Source of the DNA: Onthophagus taurus
Lineage: Eukaryota; Arthropoda; Insecta; Coleoptera; Scarabaeidae
DNA: 64,000 nt
Direction of reading: 5' to 3'
Assembly (NCBI RefSeq): GCF_036711975.1
Contig: NC_091966.1
Location: 15,631,501-15,695,500 of the forward strand
Of this stretch, positions 1-11,125 are shown one piece after another (the first letter of the stretch is position 1; each line of letters begins with the position of its first letter). The position numbers were made by a program, and so were the translations under genes. The notes under the pieces were generated by a model. It saw nothing but the letters and a program-made list of their open reading frames with translations, ran no database searches and was not told the DNA's origin.

Positions 1-560
1 TTGATTTATGATAAAGCCTAGATATTCAAACTCATTCATAATATCAAGATTGGTGCCTCCAATCTGGATATTTACTGCTCTCTGTTGAGGTAAGCTATGT
101 CCTGTTACCATATATTTGGTTGTTCCTTTCACTTATTTGCAGACGAAGGTGTTTTCCACCATCGTTCAATTGTTCAAGGTTGACAACTCTTTTCATTAAC
201 ATTATTCCTCGTTCTGTTCTGTAACATTTTATTTTATTTTTACATTACTTTCTGCTTGCATTCTTTGCCTATAGTCTTGTGAATATATTGTAAGATAACA
301 TTTTTTATATCGTTCCACATTGCTTCCACCAGTTCCCTATGTACTGGTATCTTCCTCAAGTTCCTCGTCCAGCCATTCACTTATGGCATTCTCATATTGT
401 CTTCTATCTTCCTCAATTTTCAATCTTTCCATGTTCCATTTCTTTTTTTTTTCTCTCCATTGTCTTTGTGTTCTTGATATTCGCTTCCTCTCTCTTTGGC
501 TCTGACTAAGAAGTAGTCTAAGCTTTTCACGTATAGTAAACTTGTTGCGTATCTTCTATC
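1..560 (-). mobile_element. Remnant of an endonuclease/reverse-transcriptase LINE
   Basis: Read on the minus strand, bases 1-150 encode a decayed stretch with the motif FEYLGFIIN, the YLG block just after the catalytic domain of many insect LINE reverse transcriptases. Bases 300-560 encode a charged linker (VEAMWNDIKNVIL near 300) typical of the region between endonuclease and reverse transcriptase. The catalytic core between them is missing, so this is an internally deleted, frameshifted fossil cut by the window edge. The clade (RTE-like) is inferred from motif wording only. Confidence 0.6.
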
Positions 561-940
561 GATAAGAACGTGGAAAAAGGTTCATACGAAATCTACAGAG
601 GAACATTGAGAGAAATGACCATTTCATCATTAAGTTGGGTCACATTCTCCAAATTCCGATTATCCAAATTGTATTGAAACCACGTACGGAATACGAACAA
701 GACAAAATTTTCAATTCAGAAAATTCTGTTTATTCTAATAATACCTTCAACATTTTGCTGACTGTATCGTACCACAGTATCGTTCCTTTTCAAGCACCTC
801 GCATTCCGCTCCGTCACACCTGAAACATAAGGGAGTCAGATAAAACCGGCTGGTGTAGTGGATATCCCTTAAAAGTTTTCTTCTTTCTTTAAATCCTTTT
901 TATGTTTTCCGATACACTCTCAATTTCAAGACCCCATCTA

Positions 941-1680
941 ACTTCCTAGTGACCAGTACATCCAGGAAAGGTAACTGTTTTGAAGCTTCCGTTTGTATGG
1001 TAAATTTGATCATACATAGAGTGTTGTGAGTTTAGGTGAGCTAGGAATCCTTCGATTTGCTCTTTTCCGTGTTGCCAGATCACGAAGGTGTCATCAACGT
1101 AACGGAGCCATAGCTTTGGTTTCCACGGACTCTTCCTTAACGCTTCTTCATCAAACATTTAGTTGTAAAATTTGGTAATTATAGGTGACAAAAATGATCC
1201 TATGGCCGCCCCTTCTCATTGCTCATGGAATTCTCTTTTACAACTAAAATAAATGGATGATAGGCAGTACTCCACTAGCCCTGAAACATACATCGGAAGC
1301 CCTCTGGGATGAGTTTCTGGCGAAGACCATCCCCGGTGTCTTTGACTGCTACTCTGGTAAACTCCACGGTATAACTTAATACTTCTGATTGATTCCACAA
1401 AATGGATAGAATCTCTTGTATATGATTCTGTTTTACCTGTATAAGGAGACAGAATCTTGGCAATGTGTTTCGCCACCTAATACGTTGGAGACTTTTTCAC
1501 TGACAATAGGGCGTACCGGGACATCCGATACATGGATTAATCCATATATTCTTGGCGGTACTGAGGTCTATACGAATAAACGTTGTCCTGCCGGAATATC
1601 TGAAGATTTCACCAATTCTTGATTTATTATCTTCTCGCTTGGGTCCTTCTTAATTTACTTATAAGTGGATGCATTCAAAA
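941..1680 (-). mobile_element. Penelope-like element reverse transcriptase remnant
   Basis: The minus strand encodes, in order, a degraded PPRIYGL..VPVRPIVS block (about 1620-1500), the LAKHIAKILSPYTGKTES-like block (about 1476-1420), and LWLRYVDDTFVIWQHGK (about 1110-1065) containing the catalytic YVDD. This order and wording are those of Penelope-like reverse transcriptases rather than LINEs. Several frame changes and stops break the reading (joins near 1480, 1350 and 1160), and no GIY-YIG endonuclease can be read downstream. It is a dead fragment of about 0.7 kb. Confidence 0.8.
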
Positions 1681-1914
1681 GGTTAGATAATTGCTCAGCT
1701 CAGAATAGAAACTGGGCACTTTTTGCTGTTTTTTTATATTTTTTTTTTTTAATTTCAATGACCAAACTTTAAAAAATTTAGTAATAAAATATTTCGAACC
1801 TGGTCATACCTTCATGTCTGTAGACATCATCTCATTCCACCACCTCGTGAAAACGTCATTAAAATTTGAATATTTTGATGTTATCGTTAAATTCCTCACA
1901 CTCTGTTTAGATTG

Positions 1915-2480
1915 ATAGGTCTTCTTCTTCCTCAGCCTGTATTCATCCACTGCTGGACATAGGCCTGTTCCAAATGTCTCCATTTATGCCTGTATTTTAC
2001 TGTTCTTATCCATTCTTTCCCCGCCACACCCTTCACATCATCGATCCACCACTTTTGCGGTCTTCTGCACCTCTTCTAGTTTCTCGTGGTCTCCTAAAGG
2101 TTATTCTTTGTGTCCATTTTTCTGTGTTTTCTCTTTCTACATGTCGGATCCATTGTCACTTAAGCCTCGCTACTTGTGTTCTTCTGCGAATGCCACTATT
2201 TCGAATCTTATCTCTCAGAGTGACTCCCAGCATTGGTCGTTCTATCGCTCTTTGGGTTAGATAAGTTGTTCTGCAGTTTTCCTTGCAAATGCCATGGGTT
2301 CAAGTCCGTATGTAGTCATTGGCAGTATGCAAATACTTTTACTTTTAGGCTTCTCGGTATTTCTTTGTTTTTCTGTATAAAACTGAGTTTTCCAAATGAG
2401 CTCATGGTAGTTGAATCGGTCGCTTTTTTTTCGGCTCTTTGATTTTCTTTGCCAAGTTTAATAGTGTGACCAAGATATAT
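1915..2480 (-). mobile_element. 3' end of a LINE (RTE-like), decayed
   Basis: Minus-strand translation gives, in pieces, FGKLSFIQKNKEIPRSLKVK (about 2400-2340), MLGVTLRDKIRNSGIRRR (about 2235-2180), and a W-rich end with WWIDDVKGVAGKEW and the tail VDEYRLRKKK (about 2070-1920). These are the usual closing blocks of insect endonuclease/reverse-transcriptase LINEs. Frameshifts and a stop interrupt them. It could come from the same family as the remnant at the start of the window. Confidence 0.75.
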
Positions 2481-3062
2481 GTACGGTTACATACTCTAGG
2501 GTGGTGTATTTATATGAATACTAAACTTCGATTTCCTAAAACTACAAATGTCGCAAATACGACCCCTCAAATGTGTCCTAACATAAAATAGGAATCGACT
2601 TGTTTTGGTCCAAGAAGATATTAAGATTCATTTAGACGTTACATGTAACGTGTATTAGGTATGTATAAAAATTCTGTACGTGTCAATTATTGATTAATGG
2701 TTTATTGTGTTTAGATAACATCCGGAATAAACCGCATAATTTTATATAACATGACCTTTGTTTAACATCAAATTCCGAAACATACACAGACCTACTCAAA
2801 TCAGTATCAATTTGAAGAAAGTCAAAATATAATTTGGATTCCCACATCCTTTAATACGGATCCGGTGAACGTGTTTTGTTAAACTTTTAATTAAATAAAA
2901 AATAATTATGACATGGAAAATTTTAAAAATTACAAACGTGTCCTTGATAATCATTTCGTTCTGTGAGAGATGTTAAACCTCTCAATCACTGTGTATATTA
3001 ATAATATAAAATAAAACACAAATAATTCATAACGCAATTTTAAGAAACCATGAGTATCTAAT
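2481..3062. other. AT-rich spacer, nothing recognised
   Basis: Intergenic DNA downstream of the small secreted-protein gene on the minus strand. I see no gene, RNA or clear repeat here. Confidence 0.5.
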
Positions 3063-3068
3063 TTTATT
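3063..3068 (-). terminator. Polyadenylation signal AATAAA of the secreted-protein gene
   Basis: AATAAA on the minus strand about 50 bases past the stop codon at 3120. It implies a very short 3' untranslated region. Confidence 0.5.
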
Positions 3069-3119
3069 ATCAATATTTGATCCTTTTTACAGTTCAAATT
3101 AGCTCAAATAAGTAAAGAA

Positions 3120-3717
3120 TTAATACTGTGCACTTTTAGCTGAATAACTAACTCTTCCTGTTCCATCAGCTGCTGCTGATGTCGCACTAAATGCACCATT
3201 TGGTCCTTGAGCACCTCTAGAAACATGGATACTGGTACCTTCACCTTCGCCAAAACGAGAAAATATTTGCGCCCTAAAAAGGTATGATAATAAAAGAAAA
3301 TGTGAGCATATAACAAAAAAAAATAACATACCCTGGTGGAATATTTGGTGGTTCAATATCAAAGTGAAGGTTGCTAAAGTCGCCTCTAGCAAGTTTTGGT
3401 ATAATTGCTAAAATGTAAAAAAAAATAATAGATACCAATTTTACTTTAAAAATAAATGATTTTTGATTAACCTGCATCAAATGGAATTCCTCCACCTGAT
3501 CCGGAAGCGGTTGCTCCACTAAAAGCTACGGCATCACTTCTTTTAGATCTTATATACACTAAAGGAACACCATCTTCAGTTTCCAAAAACTCATAAATTG
3601 GTACACCATCCACAAAATCTACAAATAATGTTTATGATCTTCATTTTATTGGTTATCGATATACTTACAACACAAACCGGTTAGAAACACGGCCAAAAAC
3701 ACGACAGACCCATTCAT
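3120..3717 (-). CDS. Small secreted Gly/Ser/Ala-rich protein, 4 exons, about 141 residues
   Basis: Four exons on the minus strand join in frame: 3717-3669, 3618-3472, 3407-3332 and 3273-3120, each bounded by GT/AG sites, with introns of 50-65 bases. The ATG at 3717 opens a hydrophobic signal peptide (MNGSVVFLAVFLTGLC). The mature part has an acidic segment, then SKRS, a possible dibasic processing site near residue 45, then a Gly/Ser/Ala-rich region ending SAKSAQY. There are no cysteine pairs beyond the signal region and no transmembrane segment. Export from the cell is inferred from the signal peptide. I do not recognise the family; a cuticle, silk-like or peptide-precursor role is possible but unproved. 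The intact frame across all four junctions supports a functional gene. Confidence 0.8.
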
Positions 3718-4849
3718 TTCAAATTCACAAATAAATCTTTCGGTCGAAACATTCAATCTATTGTATTTATGTACCATTAAAAAAATTCCCCACTTCCTCG
3801 AATTAATATAAAAAACAAATAATCATCACTGAGAGGTATTACGTCTTCAATAAATCGAGCCGGAGGCGCAGCGTTGCGGTTCCGATCGTTTAAGTTTTAC
3901 TCGTAAATTGTTCAAATTATGCTAATTATCGATCTTATGTAATCACAATATCACGTTTTGGTCGACTCTTTGAGTTTATTTTCCCGAATTATCCTATCCT
4001 GGTGTTTGTATCTTTGCTTCGATCTTATTAGTAGTGATTAAATACAATGATGAATCATTTCATTTTGTGCTATTAAAGAGGTGTATGTATTTATTAAGTT
4101 AATGTGGTTCTACTTTTAATAACATATTCTTAGAAATGAGTGAATGTTCTGGAGGAAATTTATTAAAAAAAATATAAGAATAGAAGGACAAATCAATCAT
4201 TTATTGAATTTTTTTTTCAACTCTTTAATAATAGTTGAAGGGAATTTTCTTAGTGTAAAATATTTGGTTTTATGATAAAGAACGTTTTAAATTTAAAAAT
4301 GTGTATGTGATTTTAAAAATTTGTATCTTACGATTTAAATAAATACTGTGATATTGTTTCAAAAGCTAGTAAAATGTTCTTGAGGTAGTTAATATGGATA
4401 TAAAAAAACTTTATTACCTACTTGAACAATTTTAACTTAATTTTTGGGTTTAAAAATTGGTTTGGGTACAAGAAAATTTCAGGAATCACAATAAAAACGG
4501 TTTAGGGCCATAAGTACAGGGGATGACAAATGAGATCTTTTGGGAAGATAGAAATGACGTTTTCCGTGTGCGTTTACAGGGTTTCTTTATTCAAAACTAC
4601 CGTATTTAAGCAAAGCAATTATGTCGCACTCAATATTCAATACATCTTAAAGAGAATTAGTTTTAGTAACTATATTATACCAACGTATTTTGTTATATAG
4701 CATTTTTCTGCGTTTTTTCTACCTGAGTCAGGATCTTTGGAATAACATCAAGGAAAAACCTATTTTTAGAGCTACGTTGTATATTTTTGGGAAGACTACT
4801 TTGTTACCAACTAAAAAAACTACTAGCCTTGAAAAAATTTTTTCATCAA
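3718..4849. other. Intergenic spacer and likely promoter of the secreted-protein gene
   Basis: AT-rich DNA upstream of the minus-strand gene start at 3717. Bases 3850-3900 are locally GC-richer. No further gene is visible up to the satellite array. Confidence 0.4.
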
Positions 4850-5807
4850 CGTAATCGCACTCATATTTCAAGAACTGGATTTTATACGAATTTTTAAAAC
4901 TTAATCGGCGAAAATTGTCAAATTCGAAAAAGTTGTCGACTATGTCAAAAATTTATTTCTCAAGAACTGAAAGTGATTTTTCAAAACAGCTTTTTGCATT
5001 AACAAGAGAATACTTTAATTAATAATTGGTGACATTTCCAGAAGGATCCTTTAAGAAATGAATTTTATAGTGAATTCTAAAAGTTATCGATGAAAATTGT
5101 AACATTGAAAATTTTATCAAAACTTCAAATATTGTTTTCTCAAAAAGTAAAAGTTATTTTTCAAAACGGGTTGGTTCATTGGAAAGACGATACTTTTATT
5201 AATAATTGGTGATATTTCCAGAATGATCCTTCAAGAAATGAATTTTATAGCGAATTTTGAAAGTTATCGATGAAAATTGCAATATCGATAATTTTATCAA
5301 AACTTCAAATATTATTTTCTCAAAAACTAAAGTTATTTTTCAAAACGTGTTGGTTCATTGGAAAGAGGACACTTTTATTAACACTTTGGGAAATTTTCAT
5401 ACTCATATTCCAAGAAATGGATTTTATACGAATTTTTAAAACTTAATTGGCGAAAATTGCAAAATTCGAAAAAATTGTCGATTCAAAAATTCATTTCTCA
5501 AGAACTAAAAGTGATTTTTCAAAACGGCTTTTTGCATTAAAAAGAAGTTACTATAATTAATAATTGGTGATATTTCCACAAGGATCCTTCAAGAAATGAA
5601 TTTTATAGCGACTTTTTAAAGTTATCGATGAAAATTGCAACATTGAAAATTTTATCAAAACTTCAAATATTGTTTTCTCAAAAACTAAAAGTTATTTTTC
5701 AAAACGGATTGGTTTATTGGAAAGAGGACACTTTTATTAACACTTTGGGAAATTTTCATACTCATATTCCAAGAAATGGATTTTATACGAATTTTTAAAA
5801 CTTAATC

Positions 5808-6058
5808 AGGTTGAAATTGAAGTTAATACCCAGTTTGTTTAACGTGATAGAAAAAAAATTTCGAATTTTGTTGTACTTTTACTGGTTTATTTATATTTTT
5901 GTTGTCTAACTAGTTTCGGCAAAAGCCATCATCAGAGACAAAAGTCAATGTATTTTACAGGAAATTAACATCGAAAATATAAAGCGGTGAACAAATTAAA
6001 ATTATTATTGTCACAAAATGGTCTCTTTCAGACCATCTTGTAAATTTTTTCTATCACG
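5808..6058 (-). mobile_element. 251-bp insert in the satellite with 12-bp target duplications
   Basis: The satellite sequence TAAAACTTAATC occurs on both sides (5796-5807 and 6059-6070), so the DNA between is an insertion. It contains an inverted pair, ACGTGATAGAAAAAA at 5842-5856 and its complement near 6045-6059, and an inner hairpin at about 6018-6036. There is no open reading frame. The orientation is taken from the hammerhead-like motif read on the minus strand. The long target duplication suggests retrotransposition. A short non-autonomous Penelope-like or retrozyme-type element is an inference. Confidence 0.65.
5902..5941 (-). ncRNA. Hammerhead-ribozyme-like motif
   Basis: Read on the minus strand from 5941: stem I strand TTGTCT, core CTGATGA, a stem-loop GGC-TTTT-GCC, core GAAA, CTAGTT, then AGACAA, which pairs fully with the first strand. 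This is the strand order of a type I hammerhead with a very short palindromic stem III (ACTAGT) and a GUU cleavage triplet. One unpaired U follows the CTGATGA core, which departs from the consensus and may abolish activity. Such ribozymes are known from Penelope-like elements and retrozymes; activity here is untested. Confidence 0.45.
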
Positions 6059-7620
6059 TAAAACTTAATCGGCGAAAATTGCAAAATTCGAAAAAATTGT
6101 CGATCATTTCAAAAATTTATTTCTCAAGAACTAATGTGATTTTTCAAAACGGTTTTTTGCATTAGAAAGAGGTTGCTATTATTAATAATTGGTGATATTT
6201 CCACAAGGATCCTTCAAGAAATGAATTTTATAGCGAATTTTGAAAGTTATCGATGAAAATTGCAACATCGATAATTTTATCAAAACTTCAAATATTGTTT
6301 TCTCAAAAACTAAAAGTTATTTTTCAAAACGGGTTGGTTCATTGAAAAGAGGACACTTTTATTAACACTTTGGGAAATTTTCATACTCATGTTCCAAGAA
6401 GTGGATTTTGTAATTTTTAAAACTTAATCGGCGAACATTGCAAAATTCGAAAAAATTGTCGATTCAAAAATTCATTTCTTAAGAACTAAAAGTGATTTTT
6501 CAAAACGGCTTTTTGCATTAAAAAGAAGTTACTATAATTAATAATTGGTGATATTTTCACAAGGATCCTTCAAGAAATGAATTTTATAGCGACTTTTTAA
6601 AGTTATCGATGAAAATTGCAACATCGATAATTTTATCAAAACTTCAAATATTGTTTTCTCAAAAACTAAAAGTTATTTTTCAAAACGGGTTGGTTCATTG
6701 AAAAGAGGACACTTTTATTAACACTTTGGGAAATTTTCATACTCATGTTCCAAGAAGTGGATTTTGTAATTTTTAAAACTTAATCGGCGAACATTGCAAA
6801 ATTTGAAAAAATTGTCGATTCAAAAATTCATTTCTTAAGAACTAAAAGTGATTTTTCAAAACGGCTTTTTGCATTAAAAAGAAGTTACTATAATTAATAA
6901 TTGGTGATATTTCCACAAGGATCCTTCAAGAAATGAATTTTATAGCGACTTTTTAAAGTTATCGATGAAAATTGCAACATCGATAATTTTATCAAAACTT
7001 CAAATATTGTTTTCTCAAAAACTAAAAGTTATTTTTCAAAACGGGTTGGTTCATTGAAAAGAGGACACTTTTATTAACACTTTGGGAAATTTTCATACTC
7101 ATGTTCCAAGAAGTGGATTTTGTAATTTTTAAAACTTAATCGGCGAACATTGCAAAATTCGAAAAAATTGTCGATTCAAAAATTCATTTCTCAAGAACTA
7201 AAAGTGATTTTTCAAAACGGCTTTTTGCATTAAAAAGAAGTTACTATAATTAATAATTGGTGATATTTCCACAAGGATCCTTCAAGAAATGAATTTTATA
7301 GCGACTTTTTAAAGTTATCGATGAAAATTGCAACATTGAAAATTTTATCAAAACTTCAAATATTGTTTTCTCAAAAACTAAAAGTTATTTTTCAAAACGG
7401 ATTGGTTTATTGGAAAGAGGGCACTTTTATTAACACTTCGGGAGAATTTCATACTTATATTCCAAGAAATGGATTTTATATGAATTTTTAAAACTTAATC
7501 GGCGAAAATTGCAAAATTTGAAAAAATTGTCGATCATTTCAAAAATTTATTTCTTAAGAACTAAAAGTGATTTTTCAAAACGGCTTTTTGCATTAAAAAG
7601 AGGATACTTTAATTAATAAT

Positions 7621-7779
7621 CGAAAGTGATAACAGCGACAGTTCTGTTAGTAATGAATGTGATGATGAAATAGAAGCGAAGAGAAGAAAACTAGACGAAA
7701 CTGCAACAAGAGATTTTACATATCGTATTGGGTTTGTAAAAATGGGGTTGGGTTGGGTTGGATATCCGTTCCACCACTA
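7621..7779 (+). mobile_element. Terminal fragment of a hAT-like element
   Basis: Encodes ESDNSDSS..NECDDEIEAKRRKL, the same peptide as in the hAT element at 21620-22225 read on its minus strand. It ends in GGATATCCGTTCCACCACTA, the complement of that element's TAGTGGTGGAAC terminus. The other end is missing: the fragment directly abuts the satellite array. Confidence 0.65.
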
Positions 7780-8370
7780 GTTTTCAACCTCAAGGTATAA
7801 TATTAATGGATTAAATCTCAATTAATCATCACACCCAAAAAAATAGAGTTGCATTTAACATGATGGGCGTTATACTAAAAGGGTGTAAATTCAATTCAAA
7901 AATAAGATTATTTCAACAATTAAATAATACAATTCTGAACGCTCAAAGTGGAACTTATCAAAAAACAATAAAAATTTATAACTTCTTTAATAAAATTGGT
8001 TTGGAATCATGAAATTTTCATGAATTACCCAATAAACAATAAAAAGACTAGATTCCCATAAATAAACTATTCTTATACATTGTACACGGGGCCAAAAAAG
8101 TTTCAAAACAAAACCTTCCGTCTCTAATTCACCTAATATCATATTGACAACAAACAATAAATTTAATTACGTATTGTAATACACAAATAAACAGAGACCA
8201 TCTCAAATATAATATTTTATAGTATCACTTGAAAACATAAAAATTGTGTGCTACTCAAAACTCTAAAACATTATGGCGGGAGCATTCTCGTGGTTGCATG
8301 AATTCTGCAGAGGTTGGAACCTTAGTATATATAAATCTTTTATATGATACCATTTATCTTCCAACAAGAT
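7780..8370. other. AT-rich spacer, nothing recognised
   Basis: No gene, RNA or repeat is supported between the hAT fragment and the 3' tail of the LINE. Confidence 0.4.
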
Positions 8371-10490
8371 TTATTTATTTATTTGAACAAGAGAACAACA
8401 ACGGGACGAACCCAATAAAGTTGTTCCACAACATACTTTTATGAAGTACAACTAAAAAAAAAATTCTAATTTCTAAAACAATTACAATCATAGCGATACA
8501 GCAGGTGAAGATATAATGGCGGTTCTGATGTTACGCTTAACACTAGCTGGATTATACGCGAATAAATCGCAATTAATGCGATCAGCGGTACGCTCCATTC
8601 TGAGAATAGGGGAATTCCGATAAGCATTTGTTCGCGGCGTAGGTGCGTAAAACAAAAAGTCATATCGCAGTTGCCGCGGGGGAACATGAAAGTCGATCCT
8701 AGCCAGTAAAGACGGTGAATCAGAAAGACCACTGACAAGCCTGAACAGAAAATGTACGTCATTATATGCTCGTCGTTGACGGAGAGTCAGAAATCCGAAC
8801 ATCTCACAGCTTGCGGGATAATCCACATATTCACGTCTGGTTTTGTAGCAAAGATATTTGATTAAACATTTTTGAACTTTTTCTAACCGTTCAATGTAAA
8901 CCGCATATTGTGGATTCCAGACAATGCTTCCAAAGTTTAAGACACTGCCAATATAAGCAGTATACATGCTTATAATTGCACTTGAGTTTGTGAAATGCTC
9001 GGTAGATCGTTTTATAAAGCCTAACATTCTGTAACATTTTCTTACCACTCCGTCAACATGTCTGTCAAATATCAGCTTCTGGTCGAGTGTTACACCAAGA
9101 TCGACAGTGTGCGTCACTCGACGCAGGCCTTCAGTACCAATACAATAGTTATATTTGATGTAATCGCGTTTTTTAGTAAATGAAATAGTATGGCATTTGG
9201 CAATATTTAGAATAAAGTGATTTCTAACACAGAACTGGTCAAGCCTGTCAAGGTCAGCCTGCAACTTCACACAATCATCTGTGGTCCGAACCGGCAAGAA
9301 AATTTTTAAATCATCAGCATACATTAAACAGCGTCAATTGGTTATACAAGAGAATATATCATTAACATATATTAAAAATAGTAGTGGTCCCAGGTGACTG
9401 CCCTGAGGCACGCCAGAAGTTACTATAGATGGAAGCGAAGAGTAGCCGCCCATGCGTACTACTTGGGTGCGTTCAGATACGTAGGAATAAAACCAACGCA
9501 GCAAGCCACCCGTCACGCCAAAACATCGTAGCTTATTTAACAGTATAGTGTGGTCCACCTTATCAAATGCCTTGCTAAAATCAGTGTACACCGCATCCAC
9601 CTGTACGTTGTTATCAAGTGCTGAGATCAGAAAATCTGTGTATTCCAATAAATTGGTTTCAAAAGATCTGAAACGAGATTGATTCTATTTGAAGATTCTG
9701 TTTGACTTAAAAAAATACGCTGGTGTACACTAATTTCTCAAAAACCTTGCAAATAATAGGCAATAATGATATCGGTCGGTAATTAGTAACTAAATTCCTA
9801 GCACCATTTTTGAAAATTGGGACTACGTTGGCCTGCTTCCACGCGACTGGCAAAATCCCCTGTTGCAAAGATTTATTATAAATTAACTGTAGGGGTATTG
9901 CCATAGCCTCAGAGCAGTTCCTAATCAAGATTGGTGGTAGATTATCCGCTCCCGGCCCTTTATTCAACGCTATCCCATGTAATGCTTTGTGTACTTCAGC
10001 AATAGTAAAGGACCCAACAGACACATTAAACAAACCTATCACGCCCCCTCGTCAAGCACGATGGCAGACGGTGGTGTGAAATTGTTGAAAAATACTCAGC
10101 AAATAGCGAACAAATGCTTTCCCCATCAGAAGCTACAGTACCATCATACTCGACGCTAGCAGGGATACTTGTGCCGCCTCTCCTGCGTCTCAGATAAGAC
10201 CAAAATTGTTTCGGGTCTGCGACAATATTATCCTGAACGCGTTCCATGTATGTTATGTGATCGCGATCGATCAGAAACTTTGAGCGACCACGCAAAAGCG
10301 AAAAAGTAACGTAATCCAAGTGATTCCCATAGAGATTCCACCGTTTATGCATCTTACGTTTTTCATTTAACACCCGAATCGTATCCCTTGTAAACCAGGG
10401 CGGGTAACCTTTCACATACCGGGACTTTTGTGGAACATGTTTTTTTATTTCCAGAAACAAATGTTTATAAAAAAGTCCATTCAAGATGAA
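8371..10490 (-). mobile_element. Jockey-superfamily-like LINE, 5'-truncated, frameshifted
   Basis: On the minus strand, 10484-10026 encodes the linker before the reverse transcriptase. Then come LPPILIRNCSEA and NYRPISLLPIICKVFEKL (about 9960-9750), YTDFSKAFDKVDHT (about 9590), SGVPQGSHLGPLL (about 9410) and MYADDLKIF (about 9324), followed by about 270 residues of thumb and C-terminal region to 8488. The order is that of a complete LINE reverse transcriptase. At least two frame shifts or stops (near 10030 and 9700) make it inactive. The 3' end carries an (AAAT)n-like tail at about 8371-8385, and the 5' end is truncated near 10490. Confidence 0.85.
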
Positions 10491-11024
10491 GGATTAATGT
10501 TTAGTATAGTACATAGTGCACCTGTCGGAAGAAATTGGAAGGTGAGTTTGCAAATACGATATTAAGAAAAAAGACCACTTAAGACTGCAATTTTGCAAAA
10601 ATGGAATGCAATTGATAATAAAGTGACAAAAAGATTAGTACACAGATGCTGAAACGTTATTGGAAATTTCACGTGCCAAAGGCGATAGTAAATTATTAAA
10701 AGATCAAAACAGCTGAGTATTTATTATGTATGTTTTGGGCAATAAACTTTCATTTTTGTGATGCTCAGCTATTTCCTCACTTATTTATGTATTTGCCATA
10801 ATATTTCTGTCCTATATTATATTAAGTAGGTAATGTCACCTTGAGTGGACCGCCTGAAACATTTTTATGATGTAACAGTATGATATAACACCCGAAAATC
10901 ATTAGTCAATGAATGTCGAAATGAATAACCAATTGAAATTAGAGAATAGTCAGATATAAACTAACGATTTAATAATCAAATAGCAAATATGATATTACAA
11001 GGTTAGCAATATCTGACGGGCATT
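10491..11024. other. Spacer upstream of the SDR gene
   Basis: AT-rich, with no gene recognised; it presumably contains upstream control sequence of the dehydrogenase gene. Confidence 0.35.
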
Positions 11025-11032
11025 TATAAATA
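11025..11032 (+). promoter_or_regulatory. Possible TATA box of the SDR gene
   Basis: TATAAATA lies 94 bases before the ATG at 11126, which would leave a 5' untranslated region of roughly 60-70 bases. The assignment rests on motif and distance only. Confidence 0.45.
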
Positions 11033-11125
11033 CCGATATATATCTCCCCGCTACCTACATAAATACACTTTAAGTGAAACCAAAAAGCTAAACTTTGACC
11101 AGTCTTGAATAACGTTTTGTATTAA

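Larger units (their letters stand above)
4850..7620. repeat. Satellite array, about 178-bp monomers in a 356-bp dimeric unit
   Basis: Two related half-units alternate. One contains the AAGTGATTTTTCAAAACGG block and AAGGATCCTTCAAGAAATG; the other contains AAGTTATTTTTCAAAACGGG and CACTTTGGGAAATTTTCATA. The AAGGATCC landmark recurs at 5042, 5580, 6205, 6561, 6917 and 7273 (a variant at 5222), giving a step of 356 bases for the last four. Adjacent units from 6205 to 7480 are nearly identical, while those before 5600 are more diverged. The unit starting at 5580 carries a foreign 251-bp insert. There is no coding capacity. Confidence 0.9.
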
